Shown here: in pieces, positions 1 to 5,962 of the stretch | Position numbering within the stretch: the first letter of the stretch is position 1 | Layout of the letters: each line of letters starts with the position of its first letter | Origin: an uncultured Erysipelotrichaceae bacterium | GTDB lineage: Bacteria; Bacillota_I; Bacilli_A; Erysipelotrichales; Coprobacillaceae | Reading direction: 5' to 3' | Length of the DNA stretch: 10,007 nucleotides | Assembly (NCBI GenBank): GCA_900544435.1 | Contig: UQVG01000061.1 | Coordinates: forward strand, 1-10,007 | Position numbers and translations under genes: made by a program | Notes under the pieces: model-generated | Database searches by the model: none | What the model was told of the DNA's origin: nothing | The model's input: only the letters and a program-made list of their open reading frames with translations

Positions 1-41
1 GTTGCCCCCTAAAGTAGACCCCCAAAGTTGAGGCCCCTAAA
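1..41. repeat. Triple C-rich direct repeat, possible IS21-type insertion-sequence end
   Basis: Three near-copies of one motif sit head to tail: GTTGCCCCCTAAA (1-13), GTAGACCCCCAAA (14-26) and GTTGAGGCCCCTAAA (27-41). The C-rich blocks stand out in a region that is otherwise very AT-rich. Elements of the IS21/IS408 group typically carry repeated GTTGACCCCC-like motifs near their ends, which are transposase-binding sites, and the resemblance is to that class. No transposase gene lies inside the window, so this is either the edge of an element extending to the left or a remnant. The family assignment is by memory of the motif style only. Confidence 0.4.
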
Positions 42-58
42 TTATTTGAATAGCCTAG

Positions 59-83
59 AAATCAAGGCAATGCCTTGATTTTT
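59..83 (+). terminator. Intrinsic terminator of an upstream unit
   Basis: The arms AAATCAAGGCA (59-69) and TGCCTTGATTT (71-81) are perfect reverse complements around one base, so the real loop takes up the innermost pairs. A T-run (79-83) follows. It ends whatever transcript enters from the left edge and separates it from the promoter at 107-135. Confidence 0.75.
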
Positions 84-106
84 GTCTATTTCAATAGATT
101 TGATTA

Positions 107-135
107 TTGTAATCTTGGTTATGAAGATATATAAT
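107..135 (+). promoter_or_regulatory. Promoter for the GlmU-like gene
   Basis: A -35 box TTGTAA (107-112) and a perfect -10 box TATAAT (130-135) are separated by exactly 17 nt, as expected for the housekeeping sigma factor. The predicted start near 142 gives a leader of about 31 nt containing the Shine-Dalgarno sequence AAGGAGG (159-165). Confidence 0.7.
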
Positions 136-172
136 CAAAAAAAATATTTCAAATATACAAGGAGGATACAAA

Positions 173-835
173 ATGTATAAAATAAGTGATTTATATGATT
201 TAAGTCATAGTCAAGCTGGTTCATATTTATCAAAATATGAATATCCTTGGGAAGCTTTAAAAGGAATTAAGGATTTTATAATTGAATTAGGACAAAATCT
301 AGGTGATGATTATCAAGAAATCAAGGAACATGTTTGGGTGCATAAAGATGCTACAGTGTTTGACAGTGCTTATATTGGAGCACCTTGTATTATTGGTGCT
401 GGAACAGAAGTAAGACATTGTGCATTTATTAGAGGAAGTGCTCTTGTTGGGAAAGACTGTGTTATTGGAAATTCAGTTGAATTAAAAAATGTTATTATTT
501 TCGATAATGTTCAAGTACCTCATTATAATTATGTAGGTGATTCTATTTTAGGATATAAATCTCATATGGGAGCTGGATCTATTACAAGTAATGTTAAAAG
601 CGATAAAACACTCGTTGTTGTAAAAGATAGATTTAATCATCAAGAAATTGAAACTGGGTTAAAGAAAATGGGAGCTATGCTTGGAGATTATGTTGAAGTA
701 GGATGTAATAGTGTTTTAAATCCAGGAACTGTTATTGGAAAACATAGTAACATTTATCCTCTTTCAAGAGTAAGAGGTGTTGTACCTACACATTCTATTT
801 TTAAAGATATTGATCATATTGTTGAAAAAAAATAA
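173..835 (+). CDS. GlmU-like left-handed beta-helix acyltransferase (stand-alone)
   Basis: This 220-aa protein is related to the C-terminal acetyltransferase half of GlmU, without the N-terminal uridylyltransferase half. Residues 1-50 are a short alpha-helical lead-in. Residues from about 55 to 200 carry hexapeptide repeats typical of trimeric left-handed beta-helix enzymes, for example AYIGAPCIIGAGTEV and LVGKDCVIGNSVEL. The stretch PHYNYVGDSILG followed by GAGSITSN aligns with the GlmU active-site region. His117 and Tyr120 correspond to the catalytic His and its nearby Tyr, and Asn140 to a substrate-contacting Asn. This supports acetyl- or acyl-CoA-dependent transfer to a sugar nucleotide or similar small molecule in the cytoplasm, but the substrate cannot be read from sequence. 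The start is set by AAGGAGG 7 nt upstream of the ATG. The gene has its own promoter and terminator, so it is probably monocistronic. It is often annotated as UDP-GlcNAc pyrophosphorylase, which is misleading because the pyrophosphorylase domain is absent. Confidence 0.85.
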   Translation: MYKISDLYDLSHSQAGSYLSKYEYPWEALKGIKDFIIELGQNLGDDYQEIKEHVWVHKDATVFDSAYIGAPCIIGAGTEVRHCAFIRGSALVGKDCVIGNSVELKNVIIFDNVQVPHYNYVGDSILGYKSHMGAGSITSNVKSDKTLVVVKDRFNHQEIETGLKKMGAMLGDYVEVGCNSVLNPGTVIGKHSNIYPLSRVRGVVPTHSIFKDIDHIVEKK

Positions 836-845
836 TTTAATTTTG

Positions 846-876
846 GACAAGATTATTTAATAATCTTGTCTTTTTT
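846..876 (+). terminator. Terminator after the GlmU-like gene
   Basis: A perfect 10-bp stem, GACAAGATTA (846-855) and TAATCTTGTC (861-870), closes a 5-nt loop and is followed by six Ts (871-876). It lies 10 nt after the stop codon. Confidence 0.9.
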
Positions 877-895
877 ATGTAAAAGAGTATTTATA

Positions 896-924
896 TTGAC
901 AATATTGATGAAAGAGAATATTAT
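896..924 (+). promoter_or_regulatory. Strong sigma-A-type promoter of rubrerythrin
   Basis: A consensus -35 box TTGACA (896-901) lies 17 nt from the -10 box TATTAT (919-924). The predicted start falls near 931, inside the palindrome at 930-944. This is the closest match to consensus in the window and suggests high expression when not repressed. Confidence 0.8.
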
Positions 925-929
925 ATAAA

Positions 930-944
930 TAGGAATTATTCCTA
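930..944. promoter_or_regulatory. 7-1-7 palindrome at the rubrerythrin start site, candidate PerR/Fur-family operator
   Basis: TAGGAAT-T-ATTCCTA is a perfect inverted repeat of 7 bp around one central base, placed right after the -10 box and over the predicted start site. The 7-1-7 geometry is that of PerR and Fur boxes (PerR consensus TTATAAT-N-ATTATAA). Each half matches that consensus at only 4 of 7 positions, so the layout fits better than the letters. PerR is known to control rubrerythrins in clostridia. A different redox regulator is possible. Confidence 0.5.
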
Positions 945-970
945 ACAAGGAATAGAAAAGGAGATATAAT

Positions 971-1510
971 ATGGCTAATAAATATGCAGGAACACAAACA
1001 GAAAAAAATTTAATGGAAGCTTTTGCAGGAGAATCACAAGCAAGAAATAAATATACATATTTTGCTTCAAAAGCTAAAAAAGATGGTTTTGAACAAATCT
1101 CATCATTATTTTTAAAAACAGCAGATAATGAAAAAGAACATGCTAAAATGTGGTTTAAAGAATTAAATGGAATTGGAAGTACTGCTGAAAACTTAGCTGC
1201 AGCAGCTGAAGGTGAAAACTATGAATGGACAGATATGTATGAAGGTTTTGCGAGAACTGCTGAAGAAGAAGGTTTCCCAGAACTAGCTGAAAAATTCCGT
1301 TTAGTTGGAGAAATTGAAAAGAAACACGAAGAACGTTATAGAGCTTTACTACATAATGTAGAAATGCAAGAAGTCTTTGCTAAAAGTGAAGTCAAAGTTT
1401 GGGAATGTCGAAACTGTGGACATATCGTTGTTGGTGAAAAAGCACCTGATGTTTGTCCAGTATGTAATCATCCACAAGCATACTTTGAAGTTCATGCAGA
1501 AAATTATTAA
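971..1510 (+). CDS. rbr: Rubrerythrin
   Basis: This 179-aa cytoplasmic peroxide reductase of anaerobes takes electrons (usually from NADH via rubredoxin-type partners) and reduces H2O2 to water at a non-haem di-iron site. Residues 1-135 form the ferritin-like four-helix domain. Alignment from memory with the Desulfovibrio protein places the iron ligands at Glu21 (AGESQAR), Glu54 and His57 (NEKEHAK), Glu82 and Glu85 (GENYEW), and Glu116 and His119 ([10 protein letters not shown]); all are present. Residues 143-179 form the C-terminal rubredoxin-like domain with the Fe(SCys)4 ligands Cys146, Cys149, Cys162 and Cys165 (CRNCG and CPVCNHP). The length is normal and no key residue is missing. The start is fixed by AAGGAG (958-963). 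The gene is monocistronic, between a strong promoter with a candidate operator and a terminator. Confidence 0.97.
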   Translation: MANKYAGTQTEKNLMEAFAGESQARNKYTYFASKAKKDGFEQISSLFLKTADNEKEHAKMWFKELNGIGSTAENLAAAAEGENYEWTDMYEGFARTAEEEGFPELAEKFRLVGEIEKKHEERYRALLHNVEMQEVFAKSEVKVWECRNCGHIVVGEKAPDVCPVCNHPQAYFEVHAENY

Positions 1511-1513
1511 TAG

Positions 1514-1539
1514 AAAAAGATGCTACGGCATCTTTTTTT
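1514..1539 (+). terminator. Rubrerythrin terminator with a UACG tetraloop
   Basis: AAAAAGATGC (1514-1523) pairs perfectly with GCATCTTTTT (1528-1537). The loop is TACG closed by a C-G pair, the UNCG-type tetraloop known for unusual stability. The T-run continues to 1539. Confidence 0.93.
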
Positions 1540-1599
1540 GTATTGTTTTATAAATGTTTAGATTATTATATTTTTTTAGTATTTTTGTGGATATCTTCA

Positions 1600-1605
1600 T
1601 ATAAT
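1600..1605 (+). promoter_or_regulatory. Probable -10 box of the MFS transporter gene
   Basis: A perfect TATAAT lies at 1600-1605, but at 17-nt spacing the -35 region (1577-1582, TAGTAT) is poor, so activation by a regulator is plausible. Transcription would begin near 1612. That excludes the upstream ATG at 1604 as a start codon on this transcript and supports the ATG at 1634. Confidence 0.45.
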
Positions 1606-1633
1606 GAAAGTTGTCAAAGGGAGGAAGATAAAA

Positions 1634-2788
1634 ATGAAGAAATATTATAAATATGTATTATCTTTAGGACATTTATGTTCAGATATTAATCAAAGTATTT
1701 TATCAGCTGTATTGCCATTTTTAATTGCAACTTATCATTATGATTATACAACTGCTGCCATGTTAGTAACGGTATCAAATGTTTTTGGTTCTTTTGTTCA
1801 ACCATTTATTGGTATGTTATCAGATAAAAAGAATAAACCTTTCTATATGATATTAGGTGTTTTACTTGCTTCAGGAGGAATGGCTGTTACAGGTTTTATT
1901 TCAAATTTCTTTGGATTATGTATAGCAGTGATTATTAGTGGAATCGGGGTTGCCATGTTTCATCCTCAAGCTGCTAAACTTGTCAATAGTGTTTCTAATA
2001 AAAATGCTAAGGGAAAGGGAATGAGTATTTTTTCTTTTGGAGGTAAGATTGGATTTACATTAGGACCTGTTTATACAGCGTTTTTAATGAATTTGTTTGG
2101 AATGAAAGGAACAATACTTTTCTTGATACCAGGTATTGTTTTTGGAATTGTTTGTTCTTTCTTTAATAAGGATTTTGAAAATTTAGATATTTTAGAAGTT
2201 AAAAAGAAAGAAGAAGTCAAAGGTGATGGAAAAGATGATTGGAGTGGTTTTATAAAATTATGTGGTGTTGTTTTTAGTCGTTCGATTCTTACAAATGGAC
2301 TTTCCACATTTTTAGCACTTTATTTTATTCAACAATTCTCTAGATCAAATTCATTTGCTAGTTTAATATTAAGTTTCTTTTATGGAATGGGAGCAATTGC
2401 AACTCTTTTAGGTGGAAGTATTGCTGATCGTTATGGACATCGAAAGATGGTACGTCTTAGTTTTTGTATCTTTTTACCAGCACTTTTTATCTTTACCAAT
2501 ACTTCTAATTTTATTATTGCTTTAGTTATGCTAGTTCTTATGTCATGTGGAGAAAGTTTTTCATATAGTCCAATGGTTGTTTTGGGACAAAAATATTTAC
2601 CAAATCATACAGGTTTTGCTTCTGGTATTACTTTAGGATTAGCAGTAAGTGTAGGGGCTGTTTTATGTCCAGCTCTTGGCTATGTTTCAGATGCTTATGG
2701 TTTAAATTATGCATTTATCATTATGACAATTGTTTGTGCAATCGCCCTTGTTTGTTCAATGATTTTACCAAATGTGGAGGAAGAATAA
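1634..2788 (+). CDS. MFS exporter, fosmidomycin-resistance (Fsr)-like
   Basis: This major facilitator superfamily protein of 384 aa is predicted to have 12 membrane helices in two six-helix halves, joined by a charged cytoplasmic loop at residues about 180-205 (rich in Lys, Glu and Asp). The N-terminal GHLCSDINQSILSAVLPFLI and the later GIGVAMFHPQAAKL resemble the Fsr group of drug:proton antiporters. MFS motif A is seen as GMLSDKKNK after helix 2 and GGSIADRYGHRK in the second half (residues 260-271). The role is probably proton-driven efflux of a small molecule; the substrate is unknown and 'fosmidomycin resistance' is only the family label. The frame extends ten codons upstream to an ATG at 1604, but that ATG overlaps the -10 box and lacks a Shine-Dalgarno sequence. 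The ATG at 1634 has AAAGGGAGG (1617-1625) before it. The 3' end carries GGAGG (2776-2780), which would serve the decayed gene that follows. Confidence 0.85.
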   Translation: MKKYYKYVLSLGHLCSDINQSILSAVLPFLIATYHYDYTTAAMLVTVSNVFGSFVQPFIGMLSDKKNKPFYMILGVLLASGGMAVTGFISNFFGLCIAVIISGIGVAMFHPQAAKLVNSVSNKNAKGKGMSIFSFGGKIGFTLGPVYTAFLMNLFGMKGTILFLIPGIVFGIVCSFFNKDFENLDILEVKKKEEVKGDGKDDWSGFIKLCGVVFSRSILTNGLSTFLALYFIQQFSRSNSFASLILSFFYGMGAIATLLGGSIADRYGHRKMVRLSFCIFLPALFIFTNTSNFIIALVMLVLMSCGESFSYSPMVVLGQKYLPNHTGFASGITLGLAVSVGAVLCPALGYVSDAYGLNYAFIIMTIVCAIALVCSMILPNVEEE

Positions 2789-2961
2789 TATGGGTATTAT
2801 TTGAAGTAACGATTAAAGAAGGGATTAAATAAATCTGTTAGAAAGATGAAGAAAGTATTGAAAAGTGGCTTAATCAAGTCGCTCATCGCATTTATGGAGA
2901 AAACAAGTATCAAATAGAGATGAAGCTTAAAAAGATTCTAATGAATTTTTTAAATAAATAG
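2788..2961 (+). pseudogene. Decayed gene, probably an antibiotic-biosynthesis-monooxygenase (ABM) domain protein
   Basis: One reading frame here holds two protein-like segments separated by stop codons. Bases 2791-2829 encode WVLFEVTIKEGIK and then meet TAA and, 9 nt later, TAG. From 2845 to the TAG at 2959 the same frame encodes a segment beginning DEESIEKWLNQVAHR. A hydrophobic first strand followed by a later 'x-DEES-x-x-W-x-N-x-x-x-HR' segment is the pattern of small ABM-type dimeric alpha/beta-barrel proteins, which are normally about 100 aa. The middle (around 30 or more codons) seems to be deleted. GGAGG (2776-2780) is correctly placed for a start at about 2788, where the codon is now ATA. 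The gene would have been coupled to the MFS transporter. The family assignment is by motif style only; the decay itself is clearer. Confidence 0.5.
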
Positions 2962-2989
2962 ATTAAAATAAAGGAAAAGAGGTGATTGG

Positions 2990-3874
2990 ATGCAAGAATA
3001 TAATTCTTATGATTTATTTGTAAAAAATCCACGTATTCATACCAATTTTCCTTTTCTAGCATTAGATTGTAATAATAAGAAAACCATTCCACCTCGCATG
3101 CGTTTTCAAGAAATGCATTGGCATGAAGATATTCAAATTACTTATGTTTTAGAAGGAATTATTAAAATTATTTCACTTGGAAAAACAATAGAAGTTCATC
3201 AAGGAGAAGCTGTATTTATTTCAAAAAAAGTCCTTCATCAATTTATAGAAGTAGAAACAGCCCATTATCGTTCTTTTCTATTTCCAGAAAGTTTTATTAA
3301 TTTTTATGAACATAGTCCTATGGAAAAAGAAATTGAACAAATGAGTATTGGAATTTGTCTTTTAAAACAAAAAGAAGTAATTGATATTATTAAAAATATC
3401 AATCATGTAACTTTTGAATTTTATCAAGGTAAACATAAAGAATACTATCTTGCAACACAACTTGTTCAATTTATGTATTATCTTTTATTACAATCAGATC
3501 AAGAAGATAATACTTTACAAGATTACCATCATAGCTTACAAAAATGTCTAGCTTTTATTCATTTACATTACCAAGAAAATATTTTTCTTGAAGAAATTGC
3601 ATCTTATGGAAATATGAGTGTAGGACATTGTGGAAGATTATTCATGCAAGTTCTTCAAACAACACCTTATGAATATTTAATTAATTATCGTATAAAAAAA
3701 AGCTTAGAGCTTTTAGGAAAAGAAAAAAAGGCAATATCACAGATTGCTATAGAAGTTGGTTTTAATGACGTGAGTCATTTTATTCAAAGTTTTAAAAAAA
3801 GAATGAATATTACACCTAAACAATATCAAAAACAATTATTTAATCAGCATCAAAACAATTTACAAGATATTTAG
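2990..3874 (+). CDS. AraC-family transcriptional regulator with N-terminal cupin domain
   Basis: This 294-aa cytoplasmic DNA-binding protein has a ligand-sensing cupin-like region at residues about 35-95. That region includes the His pair of MHWHEDIQI (His43, His45) and the VHQGEAVFISKKVLHQF strand pair typical of AraC-type sensors. Residues 183-283 form the double helix-turn-helix: the first helix pair is around FLEEIASYGNMSVGHCGRLF, and the second is IAIEVGFNDVSHFIQSFKKR leading to NITPKQYQ, the family signature. The length is typical. The start has AGAGGTGAT (2978-2986) 3 nt upstream of the ATG. It lies downstream of the MFS exporter and its decayed neighbour on the same strand with no terminator between them, so it may be cotranscribed with the exporter and control it; that link is inferred from position only. 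The ligand is unknown. Confidence 0.92.
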   Translation: MQEYNSYDLFVKNPRIHTNFPFLALDCNNKKTIPPRMRFQEMHWHEDIQITYVLEGIIKIISLGKTIEVHQGEAVFISKKVLHQFIEVETAHYRSFLFPESFINFYEHSPMEKEIEQMSIGICLLKQKEVIDIIKNINHVTFEFYQGKHKEYYLATQLVQFMYYLLLQSDQEDNTLQDYHHSLQKCLAFIHLHYQENIFLEEIASYGNMSVGHCGRLFMQVLQTTPYEYLINYRIKKSLELLGKEKKAISQIAIEVGFNDVSHFIQSFKKRMNITPKQYQKQLFNQHQNNLQDI

Positions 3875-3909
3875 AGAAATCAATTTCTAGCAAATTCATA
3901 TTTTAGTCT

Positions 3910-3936
3910 AAAACCAGATGATCTGGTTTTTCTTTT
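3910..3936 (+). terminator. Terminator after the AraC-type regulator
   Basis: AAAACCAGAT (3910-3919) pairs with ATCTGGTTTT (3921-3930) around a single base, so the true loop uses the inner AT pairs. The T-run TTTTTCTTTT continues to 3936. Confidence 0.88.
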
Positions 3937-3938
3937 AA

Positions 3939-3969
3939 TTTACTTTTATTATAGTATAATAAAAGTAAA
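3939..3969. promoter_or_regulatory. Perfect 14-bp inverted repeat over the ROK gene promoter, candidate operator
   Basis: TTTACTTTTATTAT (3939-3952) and ATAATAAAAGTAAA (3956-3969) are exact reverse complements around AGT. The -10 box TATAAT (3955-3960) is inside the repeat; a weak -35 (TTTTAA, 3933-3938, spacer 16 nt) adjoins it. Long AT-rich palindromes are the usual operators of ROK repressors of the XylR/NagC/Mlc kind. A protein bound here would block RNA polymerase, so autoregulation by the ROK protein encoded just downstream is the simplest reading. Confidence 0.65.
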
Positions 3970-3978
3970 GGCGAGAAT

Positions 3979-4962
3979 ATGAATGCATTAAAAGAAAGTA
4001 AGAAAAAACATTTATTATCAATTTTAAAATATCTTTATCTTCAACAAAGCTCAACGATGAATGAATTAGTAGAAGATTTACAATTATCTCAACCAAGTAT
4101 TCGTAATATGGTAAGGACACTTCAAAACAAACAATTGATTCAAGAAGTGGGAAATGACTTATCGAGTGGAGGAAGGTGTCCAACACGTTTTGCTTTAAAT
4201 GAAAAGAATTATTTAGTTCTTTGTCTTTATATTCAAGATGATAAGGTCTTTTATCAATCAAGAAGTTTTAGAGAAATAAAAAAAGAAGGTATCTTATTTT
4301 ATCAAAGAGATGATGAATTAAAAAAAATTGTTAAAGATTTAATTAATCAAGATGAAATTCATTGTTGCCAAATAGCAGTAGAGGGTATTGTTTATGAAGA
4401 TGAGTATGTAACTGATCATCATAATTTTTTTGAAAAACATGATTGGTTAAAAGAGATTAAAAAAGAAATAACTACTCCCATTCAATTACAAAATGATGTT
4501 AAGATGATTCATCAAGGATGTTATTTTACTTATCAACAGGATTCTACTTATTATTTATATATTAATGAAGTAGGGGTAGGAAGTTCTTATTTTTATAAGG
4601 ATGAACCACTTTATGGAAATATTGGAATTATGGGTGAAATTGGTTTGATATCTTTAAAGGGAAAAACAATAAATCAACAAATTCGTAAATGTCATAGTCA
4701 AGAAGAGTTTAATGAGATTTTGGGAGTGTTATTAAGTATGATTTTTACAATAATTGATCCCAAGCGTTTAGAATTATCATTAGATTTAAAATGGCAATAT
4801 GAAGAAAAAAATATTGAAAATATATTAAATAAAATAGATGAAGGTTGTTTTAAAAATCTTTATTTTCATAAAGATATTTCTTCTATGTTATTTGATGGAT
4901 TGGTTTATAGAGGTGTTATCTATTTATTGAAAGAAAGGATTGAAGAAAATGAAAAAGTATAA
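3979..4962 (+). CDS. ROK-family transcriptional regulator with degenerate kinase fold
   Basis: This 327-aa protein is probably a sugar-responsive repressor. Residues about 8-58 form a winged helix-turn-helix (STMNELVEDLQLSQPSIRNM as the recognition region), followed by the SSGGRCPTRFALN link seen in XylR/NagC-type ROK proteins. The ROK part is recognisable but eroded: QNDVKMIHQG (residues 171-180) replaces the usual ENDANAAALGE and keeps Asp173; NEVGVGSS replaces the GTGIGAG-like phosphate loop; and GEIG (219-222) remains. The zinc-binding CxCGxxGC segment is absent, and at 327 aa the protein is shorter than the usual 380-400. Sugar kinase activity is therefore unlikely, although ligand sensing may remain. 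The ribosome binding site is modest (AAAGGCGAG, from 3967). Its last 14 nt overlap the HAD phosphatase gene, which indicates cotranscription and probably translational coupling. Confidence 0.85.
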   Translation: MNALKESKKKHLLSILKYLYLQQSSTMNELVEDLQLSQPSIRNMVRTLQNKQLIQEVGNDLSSGGRCPTRFALNEKNYLVLCLYIQDDKVFYQSRSFREIKKEGILFYQRDDELKKIVKDLINQDEIHCCQIAVEGIVYEDEYVTDHHNFFEKHDWLKEIKKEITTPIQLQNDVKMIHQGCYFTYQQDSTYYLYINEVGVGSSYFYKDEPLYGNIGIMGEIGLISLKGKTINQQIRKCHSQEEFNEILGVLLSMIFTIIDPKRLELSLDLKWQYEEKNIENILNKIDEGCFKNLYFHKDISSMLFDGLVYRGVIYLLKERIEENEKV

Positions 4963-5572
4963 AGCGGTGATTTATGATATTGATGGGACTTTATTGAATA
5001 CGCTAAATATGAATATGTATCCATTAATGAAAATCATTAAAGAAGAAACAGGTGAAGATTGGACATTTGAACAAGTTTTAAAATTTGCTCCTTATCCAGG
5101 AATGAAAGTGATGGAAGAATTGGGAATTAAAGATAAAGAAAAAACGTATGCAAGATGGGTTCAATATGTCAATGATTATGAAGATGAAGCTACTTTATAT
5201 GAAGGATTTGAAGAAGTTTTTGAAAGTTTTAAAGAAAAGGGTGTTAAACAAGCTATTGTTTCATCAAAATTAAGAGCTCAATATGAAATTGATATTGTTT
5301 CAAAGGGAATAGATCATTATATGTCAGCTGTTGTTTTAGAAGATGATACTACTCATCATAAACCACATCCAGAACCATTATTAAAATGTATAGAAAAATT
5401 AGCTTTAAATGCTGATGAAGTAATTTATATTGGTGATGCTCATTCGGATTATGAGGCTGCTTTAAATGCCCATATTGATTTTGGGTTAGCTAAATGGGGC
5501 AGTGTTGCTTGTCAAGAAATTCCTTGCCAATATACATTTGAAAAACCAATAGATTTACTTGGGTTACTTTAA
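4949..5572 (+). CDS. HAD-superfamily phosphatase (phosphoglycolate phosphatase / beta-phosphoglucomutase type)
   Basis: This 207-aa cytoplasmic hydrolase has all four HAD motifs: I, YDIDGT with Asp10 (nucleophile) and Asp12; II, Ser105/Ser106 in AIVSSK; III, Lys138 in HHKPHPEP; and IV, GDAHSDYEA with Asp163 and Asp167. A helical cap is inserted after motif I (residues 18-85), as in subclass I members such as Gph, PpaX and beta-phosphoglucomutase. The likely activity is dephosphorylation of a small phosphorylated metabolite; the exact substrate cannot be read. The frame is open to a TTG at 4940, but AAAGGA (4934-4939) sits 9 nt before the ATG at 4949, which is preferred. The gene overlaps the end of the ROK regulator, so the pair probably forms a self-regulated operon in which the phosphatase acts on a sugar phosphate related to the ROK ligand (inference). 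Confidence 0.88.
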   Translation: MKKYKAVIYDIDGTLLNTLNMNMYPLMKIIKEETGEDWTFEQVLKFAPYPGMKVMEELGIKDKEKTYARWVQYVNDYEDEATLYEGFEEVFESFKEKGVKQAIVSSKLRAQYEIDIVSKGIDHYMSAVVLEDDTTHHKPHPEPLLKCIEKLALNADEVIYIGDAHSDYEAALNAHIDFGLAKWGSVACQEIPCQYTFEKPIDLLGLL

Positions 5573-5609
5573 AATTATCTATGATTCTTTTTTGTTAGAA
5601 GTTAATTAT

Positions 5610-5629
5610 ATTATTTCTTAAGAAATAAT
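5610..5629. repeat. Perfect 20-bp palindrome between the HAD phosphatase and DUF454 genes
   Basis: ATTATTTCTT (5610-5619) is followed directly by its reverse complement AAGAAATAAT (5620-5629). There is no T-run after it, so it is not a standard terminator. Its place about 90 nt before the next gene would suit an operator. The 147-nt gap holds nothing else I can name: no -35/-10 pair with good spacing stands out. Confidence 0.45.
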
Positions 5630-5719
5630 GCTGAATATCTTTAAGATTTGTTTAGAAATAGTTCACGACTTGTTCATATAACTTTTTTATTCTTTTGCTT
5701 GTAAAAAGGAGGCAGTTAT

Positions 5720-5962
5720 ATGAAGTTAAGATATATTTATCGTAGTCTTTTATTTGTTGTGGGTGTATTTTTTATATTATTAGGAATGATAGGCTTGCTG
5801 CTTCCAGTTGTCCCTCAAGTACCTTTTTTTCTGGTTGGTGCGATTTGTTTGATGAAATCTTCTCAGCGTATAAGATATTGGGTAAAAGGTCATGAATTAT
5901 ATCAAAAACACTGTCAAAAAATTATTGAAAAATCTAAAATATTGAAGAGAATACTTAATTAG
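5720..5962 (+). CDS. Short DUF454 (YbaN-like) inner-membrane protein
   Basis: This 80-aa protein has two membrane-spanning segments (residues about 8-30 and 33-48) with a central LLPVVPQVPFFLVGAICLMKSS. That matches the DUF454 hallmark, in which a Pro-Thr-x-Pro-Phe turn joins two helices and is followed by a Cys/Ser-rich stretch. A basic tail follows (RIRYWVKGHELYQKHCQK). The molecular function of the family is unknown. Typical members run to about 115-130 aa with further helices, so this copy is C-terminally short. Its stop codon lies within the stem of a good terminator, so the short end looks natural rather than a recent break. The start is well fixed by AAAAAGGAGG (5704-5713). Confidence 0.75.
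   Translation: MKLRYIYRSLLFVVGVFFILLGMIGLLLPVVPQVPFFLVGAICLMKSSQRIRYWVKGHELYQKHCQKIIEKSKILKRILN

Noticed and set aside
1604..1633. Ten-codon upstream extension of the MFS transporter
   Set aside because: The ATG at 1604 lies in the TATAAT box and has no Shine-Dalgarno sequence, whereas the ATG at 1634 has AAAGGGAGG at good spacing.
2071..2307. Open frame of 78 codons on the minus strand inside the MFS gene
   Set aside because: It is antisense to a well-supported transporter coding region, has no ribosome binding site, and its composition (Ser/Lys/Phe/Ile-rich) is what the reverse strand of such a gene gives.
2910..3092. Open frame of 60 codons on the minus strand across the start of the AraC-type gene
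   Set aside because: It overlaps the regulator's ribosome binding site and first codons and shows no motif; it is most likely chance in AT-rich DNA.
3875..3888. Small inverted repeat AGAAAT-CA-ATTTCT after the AraC-type gene
   Set aside because: It is only 6 bp per arm with a 2-nt loop and no T-run, and a complete terminator follows 22 nt later.
3935..4261. Open frame of 108 codons on the minus strand over the ROK N-terminus
   Set aside because: It is antisense to the winged helix-turn-helix region and ends in the operator palindrome; it has no family resemblance.
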